Source: Oceanobacillus halotolerans (lineage in GTDB: Bacteria; Bacillota; Bacilli; Bacillales; Amphibacillaceae). Taken from it: a stretch of DNA of 64,000 nt. This document shows, in pieces, positions 23,537-32,489 of this stretch. Position 1 is the first letter of the stretch. Each line of letters starts with the position of its first letter. The DNA lies in assembly GCF_010993955.1 (NCBI RefSeq), contig NZ_WIXL01000004.1, positions 169,920-233,919 of the forward strand. Reading direction: 5' to 3'. A program made the position numbers and the translations under genes. The notes beneath the pieces are model-generated. The model did not search any database. It saw only the letters and a program-made list of their open reading frames with translations, and was not told the DNA's origin.

Positions 23537-26041
23537 ATGAGTTTAAGTAAATATAAAAAGAAGAAAAATCAATTTACCGCTATACGTGTTTTTACGGATC
23601 GAGATCAACCAAGAGCTTCCTTTTGGAAATCATTTGATCAATTAGTTACCGATGAAGAGCCATTCAAAGTCCTTGCTTTTTACGGGATCGGTGGGATTGG
23701 CAAAACAAAACTACAGAACCATTTACATGAAGAAGTAAATACGAAAATCCAGCATCATTATCCGAATCAATTGAAACAAGTTTTTGTTAGCTTAGATGCA
23801 TTTGAATTTGACTCACCGACAGATATATTAATCGCGATTCGGAAACAGTTGACAGTTCCCACATTTTTATTTGATTATGCCCTAATTACCTATTGGTCAG
23901 CTGTCGGATACACACCAATCGATATTAAAAAACGATTTGGTGGAACGGAAAATAGTATCATTTGGGATGTCCTAGAAGAAGTGAGTGATGTTGGTGGCTT
24001 ACGAATTCCACTTAAAATTATCCGCTCCGCCTCAAATAAAGTGAAGCATAAATATTTACGTACATATAGTGATTATAAAGATGAGATGCATGAAATCGAA
24101 ACTAGTCAGCCGATTGATATTTTCCGAAAACTGCCATTCTATTTAGGATTAGCCATTCACCAGGCATATGAAGAACAAACTATCAAACATATTATCTATT
24201 TCGATGCCTATGAAACGATGCTTAAAAAACTGAAAACCAAATCGGTAACAGAATCTGCAGATGAATGGATCCGCGAATTTGTTGCTTCTAGTGAAGTTGG
24301 GTTATTTGTAATGGGGAGTCGAGAGGCTATTAATTGGGAGATTTACAACCCTCAGTGGGGAGAGTTTATTAAGAATATTGATTTAGATGTATTAGGTGAA
24401 AAAGACGCAGATCGTTTTCTAGCTAATGTACCAATACCTGATACGTCAATTCGCAAAGAAATCATCCAATCTGCTAAAGGAATTCCACTTTATTTAAATT
24501 TATGTGTCAACATTTATGAACAAAAAGTATCAGAAGGGGTTAAACTGCAAAGTGAAGATTTTAAAATGGCAGAGTCGGAAGTAATTGATCGCTTTTTACG
24601 TCACTTATCAGAAGGCGAAGCAGAAATGGTCAAAACCTTATCCTCTATTCACTTTTTTGATTATGATCTGTTTTCCTATTTAAATGGGAACTTCCATATT
24701 GGTTACCCACTGACAAAGTACAAGGAATTTATCGAGAAATCTTTCATTCTTTGTATTGATCCAGATTATGGTATTTATAAAATTCATGATAGCATACGTG
24801 AGTATTTATTCGATGGAATTGCCAATTATTCTGGAAAACCGAGCGAGTTAAGTATCACGGTGATTAAAAGCTTATTTCAGTTTATCGATACGTATAAAGA
24901 AAAATACGATCTTCCAATTCTAGAGCGTTACTTTAGACAACTCGTCTCTTTATTGGTTCACATTAACGATTTCACGCGCAAGGAAATTGAAGCACTGATT
25001 GGAACAGCCTTATACTTAATTGATAATGGCTATTGGAATGAAGTCGAGGAAGCTTCCAAAAAAGCCGTTCAGGAATTACCGATCCCAGATCCATTTTACT
25101 TTTTACATGCCAATTGTCTATTGTGGAAAGGGAAATTAAATGAGGGATTAGACATCATTCAGCAGGCAGAGTTAACTCCCCAAAAGCTAGGTCGTTTCTC
25201 TGTCACGGCAGAATATGTGAAAACCCACATCATTGCTCTATCTGGTCGATATGATGAAGCGGAAGTACTGTATGAGGATTTAACGAATCGAATTAGCTAT
25301 CAGCAGGAACAAGAAAAGCTTTACAGTAAGATTTTCCGTCAATGGGGAGACTTATTGTATCTTCGAGGAAAATATAATAAAGCTGTTTCTGTTTTGGATG
25401 AGACAGCCAATAAAACGATCAATATTTTTGAAAAAGCGGCAACCATTCGCACGAAAGGCCATGTGTATCGATTAAACTTTTTAAGCGATCAAGCAGAAGA
25501 TATTTATCGCTCAGCACTTACAATGTTTGAAGGCGAAAAGACAGAGGGCTATATCGGCAAATCCCATACGAGTTTAATGGAGACATTGTGTTGGTCGAAA
25601 CCAGAAGAAGCGATTGAACTTGCACCAAAAGCGATGGAAATCAATGAATTGCAACGGTCGAAAATTGAACTTGGCCGTATCTATGCATCTTTGGGTATTG
25701 CCTATGTCCTCCATGATAAAAACCTAAAACTTGCTAGAGAATATGCAGATTTGGCCATTCAAACACAGGAAGAAACTGGCTTCCAATCTGGTGTTCTTTT
25801 TGCAACTGTAGCAAAAGCGATGATAGCAATGGCAACGGGAGATGAAGAAGCTATTCTAGAAGCGAAACAAGCTGTCGAGTCCAAAGTAGAAGATCTTGAT
25901 GTCTATCATTGTTTGCAATTACCACTTTATGTGTACTTAGACAATCAAGAAAATATTGATAGATTAAGCGAGCAATTTGATTGGATAGATTTCGATCAGA
26001 CGATTCAACGGGTTGATCAAATCGTAGCGAAATTGAAATAA
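23537..26041 (+). CDS. STAND-type NTPase with C-terminal TPR-like repeats
   Basis: 834 residues. The P-loop GIGGIGKT (residues 50-57), a Walker B-like IIYFDAYE (near 218), GSRE (sensor) and IPLYLNLCVN mark a NACHT/NB-ARC-like switch ATPase, followed by a winged-helix-like segment (YKIHDSIREYLF) and, from about residue 500, helical repeats typical of TPR (YDEAEVLYEDLTNRI, GKYNKAVSVLDETANK, SDQAEDIYRSALTMFEG). There is no effector domain at the N-terminus and no obvious partner gene. STAND proteins act as ligand-triggered switches in signalling or phage defence; which applies here is unknown. AGGAGG precedes ATG 23537. Confidence 0.8.
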   Translation: MSLSKYKKKKNQFTAIRVFTDRDQPRASFWKSFDQLVTDEEPFKVLAFYGIGGIGKTKLQNHLHEEVNTKIQHHYPNQLKQVFVSLDAFEFDSPTDILIAIRKQLTVPTFLFDYALITYWSAVGYTPIDIKKRFGGTENSIIWDVLEEVSDVGGLRIPLKIIRSASNKVKHKYLRTYSDYKDEMHEIETSQPIDIFRKLPFYLGLAIHQAYEEQTIKHIIYFDAYETMLKKLKTKSVTESADEWIREFVASSEVGLFVMGSREAINWEIYNPQWGEFIKNIDLDVLGEKDADRFLANVPIPDTSIRKEIIQSAKGIPLYLNLCVNIYEQKVSEGVKLQSEDFKMAESEVIDRFLRHLSEGEAEMVKTLSSIHFFDYDLFSYLNGNFHIGYPLTKYKEFIEKSFILCIDPDYGIYKIHDSIREYLFDGIANYSGKPSELSITVIKSLFQFIDTYKEKYDLPILERYFRQLVSLLVHINDFTRKEIEALIGTALYLIDNGYWNEVEEASKKAVQELPIPDPFYFLHANCLLWKGKLNEGLDIIQQAELTPQKLGRFSVTAEYVKTHIIALSGRYDEAEVLYEDLTNRISYQQEQEKLYSKIFRQWGDLLYLRGKYNKAVSVLDETANKTINIFEKAATIRTKGHVYRLNFLSDQAEDIYRSALTMFEGEKTEGYIGKSHTSLMETLCWSKPEEAIELAPKAMEINELQRSKIELGRIYASLGIAYVLHDKNLKLAREYADLAIQTQEETGFQSGVLFATVAKAMIAMATGDEEAILEAKQAVESKVEDLDVYHCLQLPLYVYLDNQENIDRLSEQFDWIDFDQTIQRVDQIVAKLK

Positions 26042-26052
26042 TATTAGCATTA

Positions 26053-26089
26053 GGAGGTCTTTCTGATCAGGCGGAAAGGCCTTTTTTTG
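26053..26089 (+). terminator. Terminator after the STAND NTPase gene
   Basis: AGGtCTTTC and GGAAAGGCCT pair, then seven T. Confidence 0.75.
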
Positions 26090-26146
26090 TTGGGTTAAAT
26101 TGGAATTGATTCTAGCTTTGAGAAGGGTATAAACTATTAATAGAAA

Positions 26147-26640
26147 AGGCTGTTTTCTAAAAGATTGTTGCTTTCTAGTATGAAATGGCATATAAGATAT
26201 ATTATGCGCAATAGCTTAGCTATGAATACCGCTACGGAAATATACTTCGCTTTCACCAGGGGCATAAGTGCGACATCTGTTCAAACTATTCGTTTTCACA
26301 GTGTCTACTTTACCGCAGGCGGCTGTTGAGCCTCCTCGTGCTACGCACTGCGGGGTCTCACCTATGCCTCTTTTCCTGCAGGAGTCTGCGTATATTTCCT
26401 TCGCTAGTTATGCACTATTTCACTTCTTATAAATGCACTACTAGTACAAGGCTTGATTGGAGCGTAGGACAGTCGACTCCTGCAGGAAAAGCACGTGTCC
26501 GAAGACCCCGGAGGAAGTGGTCTTCTTCCGAGGAGGCTGAGGCCGTGCCTGCGGAAAGCGACTGTCCGTAGTGGAAATCAATGTACAACTTTATTGCACA
26601 TAATATAAATTATGCGCAGTAGAAAACAGTATGTAAAAAG
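26147..26640. repeat. MITE-like composite repeat, the fullest copy
   Basis: Ends CTGTTTTCTAAAAGATT (26149) and AGTAGAAAACAG (26616) are inverted. Inside are two GC-rich blocks: 26210-26410 (with the TTTCACCAGGGGCATAAGTG insert) and 26454-26581, starting GATTGGAGCGTAGGACAGTC and ending CTGTCCGTAGTGGAAATCA. The second block lacks the insert and shows what the unit looks like without it. No open frame of significance. Confidence 0.7.
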
Positions 26641-26674
26641 TGCCTAACAGAAAATAATTAATGGGGATGGAAAT

Positions 26675-27106
26675 ATGGGGAAAAAAACATTTAATCCATT
26701 TAAGAGGAAGTTTTGGACAATCGATAATTTATTTAAATTAGATAAAGACTCTGTCGTTGAATTCAAAAAGGATATGCGTGAGTTAAAAACAGAATTCAAA
26801 GATGATATGAGCGAATTGAAGGAAGACATGAATAAAACAAAACAAGAATTTCATGAGGATATGGGAGAGGTCAAGCAAGGTTTTGCTGAAGCTAAACAGG
26901 AAATTGCGAAGAACAAAGGTACTTTCATCGGCCTGACTGCTTTGGCAATCTTAGGAGTTACAGTCTGGATGATGTGGGATCGAATTGTTTCCTTCATGGC
27001 AACCGCGTGGGAATGGACCGTGAATTTATTTATTGTCTTTATTATCGTTTCGATTCTAGGATCAATTATTATGTTCTTATTAAGACCATTTACTAGAAGA
27101 AGATAG
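26675..27106 (+). CDS. Coiled-coil protein with two membrane helices
   Basis: 143 residues. Residues 30-85 are a charged coiled coil (DMRELKTEFKDDMSELKEDM), followed by two hydrophobic helices (FIGLTALAILGVTVWMM and VNLFIVFIIVSILGSIIMFL) and a basic tail RPFTRRR. No family recognised. It has a GGGGATGG ribosome site, its own terminator and a MITE-like repeat directly upstream that may supply its promoter. Confidence 0.65.
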   Translation: MGKKTFNPFKRKFWTIDNLFKLDKDSVVEFKKDMRELKTEFKDDMSELKEDMNKTKQEFHEDMGEVKQGFAEAKQEIAKNKGTFIGLTALAILGVTVWMMWDRIVSFMATAWEWTVNLFIVFIIVSILGSIIMFLLRPFTRRR

Positions 27107-27189
27107 CTAAAAAGGAATGCGTTCTCTTAGTGGTTTATAACAACTATTAAATAATCAGGTGAAAATTATTTATCTTCGGAGCAAGATTT

Positions 27190-27222
27190 GACCTTCATAG
27201 ACGTAATGAAGGTCATTTTTTC
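27190..27222 (+). terminator. Terminator after the coiled-coil membrane protein gene
   Basis: GACCTTCAT and ATGAAGGTC with a 7-base loop and six T. Confidence 0.85.
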
Positions 27223-27351
27223 TGTTATCCAGACGGCTTGATCTTCACACACTAGTAGCTAATAGCTCCTACATTACATTACGTTAAATTCATTCCCTCG
27301 AGTTTTTTTCAAAATAATGAGATAATACCCTTAAAGGAGGTTGACACTTTA

Positions 27352-27930
27352 ATGGATCATAAGAAATCGAACAAAAAGCCTATCATAAAAGAATCAGGCT
27401 GGACAGTAAATGATTATTATCAATTGCCTGAGGATGGAAATCAATACGAAATTATTAAAGGTATTCTTGATTTAAAGCCCTCTCCAACAACTACACATCA
27501 ATTGGTTAGTCACCGACTAGAGCGAACGTTAACCGACGCTTGTGAGAATGAATATATCATTATGTATGCACCTATTGATGTCATTCTATCTGACAATGAA
27601 ACGAGACAACCTGATATTTTGATGATAAATCGAGAGAGAGAACACATTATTGAGGAACACGCAATAGTAGGACCACCTGATTTAGTGATTGAGATTCTTT
27701 CCCCTAACACAGTAAAACGGGACCGTGTGATAAAAAAAGAAAGCTATGCGCTGTTTGGTGTCCCTGAATACTGGATTGTGGATTATCACCATCAAGTGAT
27801 CGAACAATATGTACTAACAACAAAAGGGAAACCTTATGAACTCCATCATGTATTTGAGGCTGAGGACACAGTGACTTCAGAACGATTCCCATGTGTATCG
27901 TTTATCGTAAAAGATGGAATTAGGAAATAA
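27352..27930 (+). CDS. Uma2-family (DUF820) putative restriction-fold nuclease
   Basis: 192 residues. YYQLPEDGNQYEIIKGILDL, QPDILMI, PPDLVIEILSP and YALFGVPEYWIVDYHHQVIE are the signature blocks of Uma2 proteins, which have a PD-(D/E)XK nuclease fold; activity is rarely shown. AAAGGAGGTTGAC precedes the ATG. It stands alone. Abundant in cyanobacteria, scattered in Bacilli, so it may be acquired. Confidence 0.88.
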   Translation: MDHKKSNKKPIIKESGWTVNDYYQLPEDGNQYEIIKGILDLKPSPTTTHQLVSHRLERTLTDACENEYIIMYAPIDVILSDNETRQPDILMINREREHIIEEHAIVGPPDLVIEILSPNTVKRDRVIKKESYALFGVPEYWIVDYHHQVIEQYVLTTKGKPYELHHVFEAEDTVTSERFPCVSFIVKDGIRK

Positions 27931-28123
27931 TAGCGTCCATTCTATACATCCATATGAGTCAACACAATCACAATTGATCCAGTGCTTGCAAGTCATCTAC
28001 TACAAAACTAATATTGGCTACTCAACTTGTATTTGGAAAAAGTTAGTAGAATACTAGAATGAAGGAGCTATATTATCAAAAAAGTTCCAATTAATTGATA
28101 TATTATTCATATTTGATAATTTA

Positions 28124-28137
28124 TGTAAGCGCATTCA
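28124..28137 (+). promoter_or_regulatory. cre-like site before the SDR gene
   Basis: TGTAAGCGCATTCA matches the CcpA operator consensus TGWAARCGYTWNCW at 13 of 14 bases and lies 18 bases before the start codon, where CcpA would block transcription on good carbon sources. Inferred from sequence only. Confidence 0.5.
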
Positions 28138-28155
28138 AAAAAGGGGAGGTTTTTA

Positions 28156-28932
28156 ATGATGAATAATTTAATGGAGGGTAAAGCTGGTTTAGTTACTGCA
28201 GCAGGTTCAGGTATTGGTAGAGCGAGCGCTATAGCTTTTGCAAAGGCTGGCGCCAAGGTCATGGTTTCTGATATTAATGAAGAAGCTGGAAATGAAACAG
28301 TTCGAATGATTCAAGACCTAGGTGGAGTATCAGCCTTTTTCAAATGTGATGTTAGTGATGAAGAACAAGTAAAGGCTCTGATTGATGAAACGGTTAGTAA
28401 GTACGGAAAATTGGACTTTGCTCATAATAATGCGGGTACAAGTCTACAGCAAGGGAGAATTGGAGATGCGGATTCAGAGGCCTGGGATAAAACATTGAAA
28501 ATTACGTTATATGGTACATTTTATTGTATTAAACATGAAGTGAACGCCATGGTGAAAAACGGCGGAGGAGCCATTGTGAATACAGCATCTGGAACGGGAG
28601 TAGAGGGTGTTCCAAATATGGCAGCGTATGTGGCTTCTAAACACGGAATTGTCGGACTCACGAAATCGATTGGTTTGGAATATGGAAAAGAAGGAATTCG
28701 AATTAATGCTATTGCACCAGGTTCAACCTTAACACCTGCAATTGAAAATTGGTCAAAAATGGCTCCTGAACAATACAATGCAGTTTTAAAAGCTATTCCT
28801 ACTGGAGAAATAGCAACCCCTGAAGACCAAGGGAATGCTGCGATGTTCTTATGTTCTGATTTAGCCAAACAAATCAATGGTGTTATCTTGCCTGTTGACG
28901 GTGGCTTCGTAGCAGGTAAATTACAGCAATAA
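28156..28932 (+). CDS. Short-chain dehydrogenase/reductase
   Basis: 258 residues. The cofactor loop TAAGSGIGRASA, the DVSD and NNAG motifs and the active site Ser (NTASGTG) with YVASK are in place, the classical SDR layout. The substrate is unknown; SDRs of this kind reduce ketones or oxidise alcohols with NAD(P). The start ATG 28156 follows GGGGAGG; ATG 28159 is an alternative. A cre-like site lies before it, suggesting a catabolic role. Confidence 0.9.
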   Translation: MMNNLMEGKAGLVTAAGSGIGRASAIAFAKAGAKVMVSDINEEAGNETVRMIQDLGGVSAFFKCDVSDEEQVKALIDETVSKYGKLDFAHNNAGTSLQQGRIGDADSEAWDKTLKITLYGTFYCIKHEVNAMVKNGGGAIVNTASGTGVEGVPNMAAYVASKHGIVGLTKSIGLEYGKEGIRINAIAPGSTLTPAIENWSKMAPEQYNAVLKAIPTGEIATPEDQGNAAMFLCSDLAKQINGVILPVDGGFVAGKLQQ

Positions 28933-29068
28933 AAACTTATCTCACACAAAAGAATAATCTTAAATTATATGTGGCAGACCATACTCTTTCGTTTTGGTTT
29001 GCTTTTATTTTGGCACTAAAATTATGTTAAGAAACTTATCTGATAGTAGAGAGGTGATAAGACACTTT

Positions 29069-29240
29069 GTGAACGAATATTCAATTCAATAGATTACTAC
29101 TTGAAAAGTCACCATATATTTTACTATATGCTTATAATTATCCAGTCGACTGGCTTCGTTGGGAGGGTGAGGTTTTTGAAAAAGCGAAGCAAGAGAACAA
29201 TCCTATCTTTCTCTTCATAGGCTACTCTACTTGCCATTAG
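29069..29240 (+). pseudogene. Remnant of a YyaL-type thioredoxin-domain protein
   Basis: From 29091 the frame reads [20 protein letters not shown], then [20 protein letters not shown] and LFIGYSTCH, ending TAG at 29238-29240. This is the N-terminus of DUF255/YyaL proteins ([21 protein letters not shown] ... GYSTCHWCH), cut just at the CxxC motif. The GTG near 29069 behind GAGAGGTG is in another frame and meets TAG, so the start is also broken. Of about 680 residues only 49 remain. Confidence 0.7.
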
Positions 29241-29406
29241 TGTCATGATTGTTATTAACAGTGAACAAACCTCCTATGGAACGATGGATCTGGCCATAAT
29301 TTAGATAAAGAATCAAAAGACTTCAGGAAACTCTATACCCTTCATGTTATATGCTATAGTCACTATAATGTATATTAAGAAAAAGGATATTGTTTATATA
29401 CTTTAG

Positions 29407-29616
29407 AATCGAAAAGAAGACAAGATAATTGAACGTAAATATGCGTGGAAAGATAAAAGGGTGAAAATGACTGGAGACAGGGCAAGAATTGATGCAAAAG
29501 CAAATGACACATGTATTGTATATGATGCAATAAATGGGCTTGTGAAAAAATATCCAAATGGTAAGATTGTTAAATTAGATCAAAAATTTTATGGTGAATC
29601 AGATGAAATAATTTGA
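29407..29616 (+). pseudogene. Unidentified gene fragment
   Basis: An open stretch of 69 codons after a TAG, with an inner start at ATG 29467 or GTG 29461, containing RIDAKANDTCIVYDAINGLV and KKYPNGKIVKLDQKF. It reads like the end of a real protein (short beta strands, YPNG turn) but I cannot name a family. Confidence 0.3.
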
Positions 29617-29619
29617 TAC

Positions 29620-30240
29620 TAATTCTGATATATATTCAAGTTGTCTTAGCTCCATTTCATCCTTATCCTTTGAAATGATAGTTATTACCTATTATTATGC
29701 TTTAAGTTATATGATTGAACAATATCTTTGCTTTAGCAAGGGTACTGTTACTGGGGAGTTGAATCGTTTGAGAAGTGAAACGAGGAAACAAACCGATATA
29801 CCTAAGAATTGGCTATTCGACTGGCCATTGGTGTCAATATTTTATTACACTACTATAAACAATGGTATATCAAGGAGTTAAAGGTGTTATAGTCCTAATA
29901 TAAATACAGATAAGTAGGAAGATCAGTACTTTATAGATAACAATGAAGGGTTTATAGGATTGTCAGAGTATGGCAAATGCTGCTGAGGAAATTATAACAG
30001 AAACTGGAATGTTAGATAATTTACAGATGTATTTTGACTATGAGGTGAAACGTCACTATTTGTGCTATTTAATACTGTATGAATATAAAAGTCTCCTAGA
30101 AAATCTATGATATAGTCGGAGTTGTATATCTTGTAATCTTACACCACGATGATACAAAAAGTTTTCTGCAAAGAATTCCAAACGCCCCACGTGGTGATTA
30201 ATGTCCTCATTTTTAGTCTACCTTTTTAATACAACTCAAT
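29620..30240. other. Decayed stretch without an intact gene
   Basis: Contains an open frame at 29970-30110 (starting MANAAEEIITETGMLDNLQM, 46 codons) and scraps around 29700-29880 with no ribosome sites. Base composition is AT-richer than the neighbours. It looks like old gene debris between the YyaL remnant and the tad locus. Confidence 0.4.
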
Positions 30241-30270
30241 AGCATATAACTGGTAGTTAGCTGGAAGTTG

Positions 30271-30345
30271 GCTTAAGTTCACAGTTGAATGGCTCAACTT
30301 TGCACCATTTAGGCTCAAGTTCACAATTTAACCGCTCAAGTTACA
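30271..30345 (+). repeat. 21-nt array of the motif GCTCAAGTT
   Basis: GCTTAAGTT (30271), GCTCAACTT (30292), GCTCAAGTT (30313) and GCTCAAGTT (30334): exactly 21 nt per step. The motif is related to GCACGAGTT of the arrays at 10263 and 17959. A counterpart on the other strand lies at 63215-63265. Confidence 0.7.
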
Positions 30346-30449
30346 ACCCAGCTCCCATGCCACTCCAAACCAGAGCATTAATCATTATGATTCCACTCAT
30401 TTTTGAACTATACTAGTAGTAGAATTAAACATAAATGGAGCGAGATCAA

Positions 30450-30593
30450 ATGACAAAAGTGAAAATGAATGTACAAACCGCTTATCATGGTGATTTATTA
30501 CGTGCTGGAAAAGTGTATGAAGTCGATGAGGAAACAGCTAAACGCTGGATTGCTAGTAAAATCGCTACCTTAGCAGAAGAAACAACAGACTAA
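30450..30593 (+). CDS. Small hypothetical protein, 47 residues
   Basis: ATG 30450 behind GGAGCGAGATCA opens a compact frame MTKVKMNVQTAYHGDLLRAG, then KVYEVDEETAKRWIASKIAT and an acidic tail, ending in TAA next to a strong terminator. The pattern (lysine-rich strand, AGxVYEVDEETAKRWI) is that of short phage-type head-tail associated proteins, but no phage genes surround it. A real gene by ribosome site, composition and terminator; function unknown. Confidence 0.6.
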   Translation: MTKVKMNVQTAYHGDLLRAGKVYEVDEETAKRWIASKIATLAEETTD

Positions 30594-30594
30594 G

Positions 30595-30634
30595 AAAAGG
30601 AGTTATCACGACATGTTACGTGATAACTCCTTTT
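30595..30634. terminator. Bidirectional terminator between the small gene and the tad operon
   Basis: AAAAGGAGTTATCACG and CGTGATAACTCCTTTT are perfect arms; it closes both converging transcripts. Confidence 0.9.
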
Positions 30635-31547
30635 AAAATGCTTCCATAAATTGTAGTAATGCAGGACCTAATAAAATAATAAATAAGGTCGGGAAAATGA
30701 AAATAACAAGTGGAAACATCATCTTAATCGGAGCTTTCATTGCTGCCTCTTCTGCTCGTTGTTTTCGGCGTTCCCGCATGTCCTCTGTTTGTACACGAAG
30801 AACGGATACCATTCCTATGCCAAGTTTATCCGCTTGAATAATACTATAAATCAATGAACGTAAATCTTCTGATAATAGACGCTGTGTCATATCGTTCAGC
30901 GCTTCTTTTCGAGTTTTTCCTAATCGCATTTCTTCTAGAGCTGTTTTAAACTCACCAGACAAAACACCATGTTTTTTCGCCACTACCTGTGCTAATGCCG
31001 CATCAAATCCCAGGCCTGCTTCTAAACTAATTGTTAATAAATCCAATAAATCTGGGATTTCCTTCTCTGCTTGCTGACTCCGTTTTCCTGCTTTTGTTTT
31101 TAAATAATAATTAGGCAAAAAACTAGCGATAGCTATGCCAGTCACAGCGATTAAAATAGCTATACCTGGGTTTTGACCTGATAAAAGACCGTAGCCTACA
31201 CCAATTGCGATAAAAACAACACACAATAACAGTTGGAAAAGCTTAAAACCAACAGGACTTGTTGAAAGACCAGCTTGTAATAGTTTCATCTCCAATTTTG
31301 ATGTTACGTCATTACCTAACTTTTTCTTATACGATTGCTTTGCTTGATCCCAAAACGGTGCAATCATTCGCTCGTAAAACGAGACATTTTCTTCTTCGTC
31401 ATTCAATGTTTGACTAGAGGCAGCTACATCTGTTGCAAAATAGGTTTGAATACGATTTTGCAGATGACTTCTTTTGGCTGTTACCAATGTAACCAATGCA
31501 TAAACGAATAAGCTCATAAAGATAAATAAAGCACCATACAAAACCAT
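30633..31547 (-). CDS. tadC: Tad pilus inner-membrane platform protein TadC
   Basis: 304 residues of the type II secretion F family. Hydrophobic helices lie at the N-terminus, near 110-150 and at the C-terminus; the cytoplasmic loop KEIPDLLDLLTISLEAGLGF ... EEMRLGKTRKEALNDM is the T2SSF domain. With TadB it forms the membrane base on which the ATPase acts in pilus assembly. Last gene of the leftward tad series, 3 bases after tadB. Confidence 0.9.
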   Translation of the reverse strand: MVLYGALFIFMSLFVYALVTLVTAKRSHLQNRIQTYFATDVAASSQTLNDEEENVSFYERMIAPFWDQAKQSYKKKLGNDVTSKLEMKLLQAGLSTSPVGFKLFQLLLCVVFIAIGVGYGLLSGQNPGIAILIAVTGIAIASFLPNYYLKTKAGKRSQQAEKEIPDLLDLLTISLEAGLGFDAALAQVVAKKHGVLSGEFKTALEEMRLGKTRKEALNDMTQRLLSEDLRSLIYSIIQADKLGIGMVSVLRVQTEDMRERRKQRAEEAAMKAPIKMMFPLVIFIFPTLFIILLGPALLQFMEAF

Positions 31548-31550
31548 ATT

Positions 31551-32483
31551 CTACACCTCAATCGTTGTAATTTTTTGGACTAAGATAAAACCAATTACAC
31601 CACTAACTAGTGCTACACCGACCATCATTAACCCAATTGGATTCGTGAATAATGTCGTCATATACGCTGGATTGATGACATAGATGATTAGTCCTAGTGC
31701 AACAGGAAGGATCCCAATAATAATCCCTGATAATCTTCCTTGTGCGGTCAATGTTTTTATTTGGTTTTCTAATTTTGTTCGTTCACGTGTTGTTTCCACA
31801 ATTTTGTTTAACAAGTATGCAAGGTTTCCTCCTACTTGACGTTGGATTAAAATAGCTTCCACTAATAATTCTAAGTCTTCACTAGGCATCCGTTCTTTCC
31901 AGTCTAACAACGCATCCTCCAAACTTGTTCCGTATTGCATGGCCTTCAAGACAAGCGCTACCTCTTCTTTAATCGGGGAATAGGATTCTTCAGCCACTAA
32001 CTGCAAAGATTGAACAAAGCTAAACCCAGCACGAAGCGATCCAATCATCGAGGTTAGCATATTAGGAAGTCCCTCATTAAATTGCTTAATTCGTTTTTTC
32101 TCCTTGTTACTTAACCATAGACCTAACAATTTATAGCCGAGAAGAAATCCAATTACAATCATTAATAGTTGGTTTGTAACTAAATAAAGAATGCCACCAA
32201 TAATGAACCCTAGTATCCATTGAAAGGCAATAAATTCCTCCACCTTCATCGGAACACCAGCGACACTTAACTTTTGTGCTAAGTGATTCTTTTTCTTCGT
32301 TGGTTTTTTCTTTCGGATTAAAAGTGCCTTTAGTCGGTCATTTCCACTTTTTAATCCATCACGCAGTTTGAATTGCCGTACCCTTTTTTCTTTTCTTACA
32401 TCTGTAGTACCCCTCGTTGTAAACATTGCCATGAGTAATAAAAAAACCGTCATAAATATACCGACAATTAGGAGCATGACCAT
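31551..32483 (-). CDS. tadB: Tad pilus inner-membrane platform protein TadB
   Basis: 310 residues, T2SSF family: FNEGLPNMLTSMIGSLRAGF, LVLKAMQYGTSLEDALLDW and QRQVGGNLAYLLNKIVETTR are the conserved loop, with four membrane helices around it. Partner of TadC. The start follows the tadA stop by 6 bases. Confidence 0.9.
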   Translation of the reverse strand: MVMLLIVGIFMTVFLLLMAMFTTRGTTDVRKEKRVRQFKLRDGLKSGNDRLKALLIRKKKPTKKKNHLAQKLSVAGVPMKVEEFIAFQWILGFIIGGILYLVTNQLLMIVIGFLLGYKLLGLWLSNKEKKRIKQFNEGLPNMLTSMIGSLRAGFSFVQSLQLVAEESYSPIKEEVALVLKAMQYGTSLEDALLDWKERMPSEDLELLVEAILIQRQVGGNLAYLLNKIVETTRERTKLENQIKTLTAQGRLSGIIIGILPVALGLIIYVINPAYMTTLFTNPIGLMMVGVALVSGVIGFILVQKITTIEV

Positions 32484-32489
32484 CTTTTA

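Noticed and set aside
26326..26571. Rightward 81-codon frame rich in Arg/Ser
   Set aside because: Spans two repeat blocks; no ribosome site.
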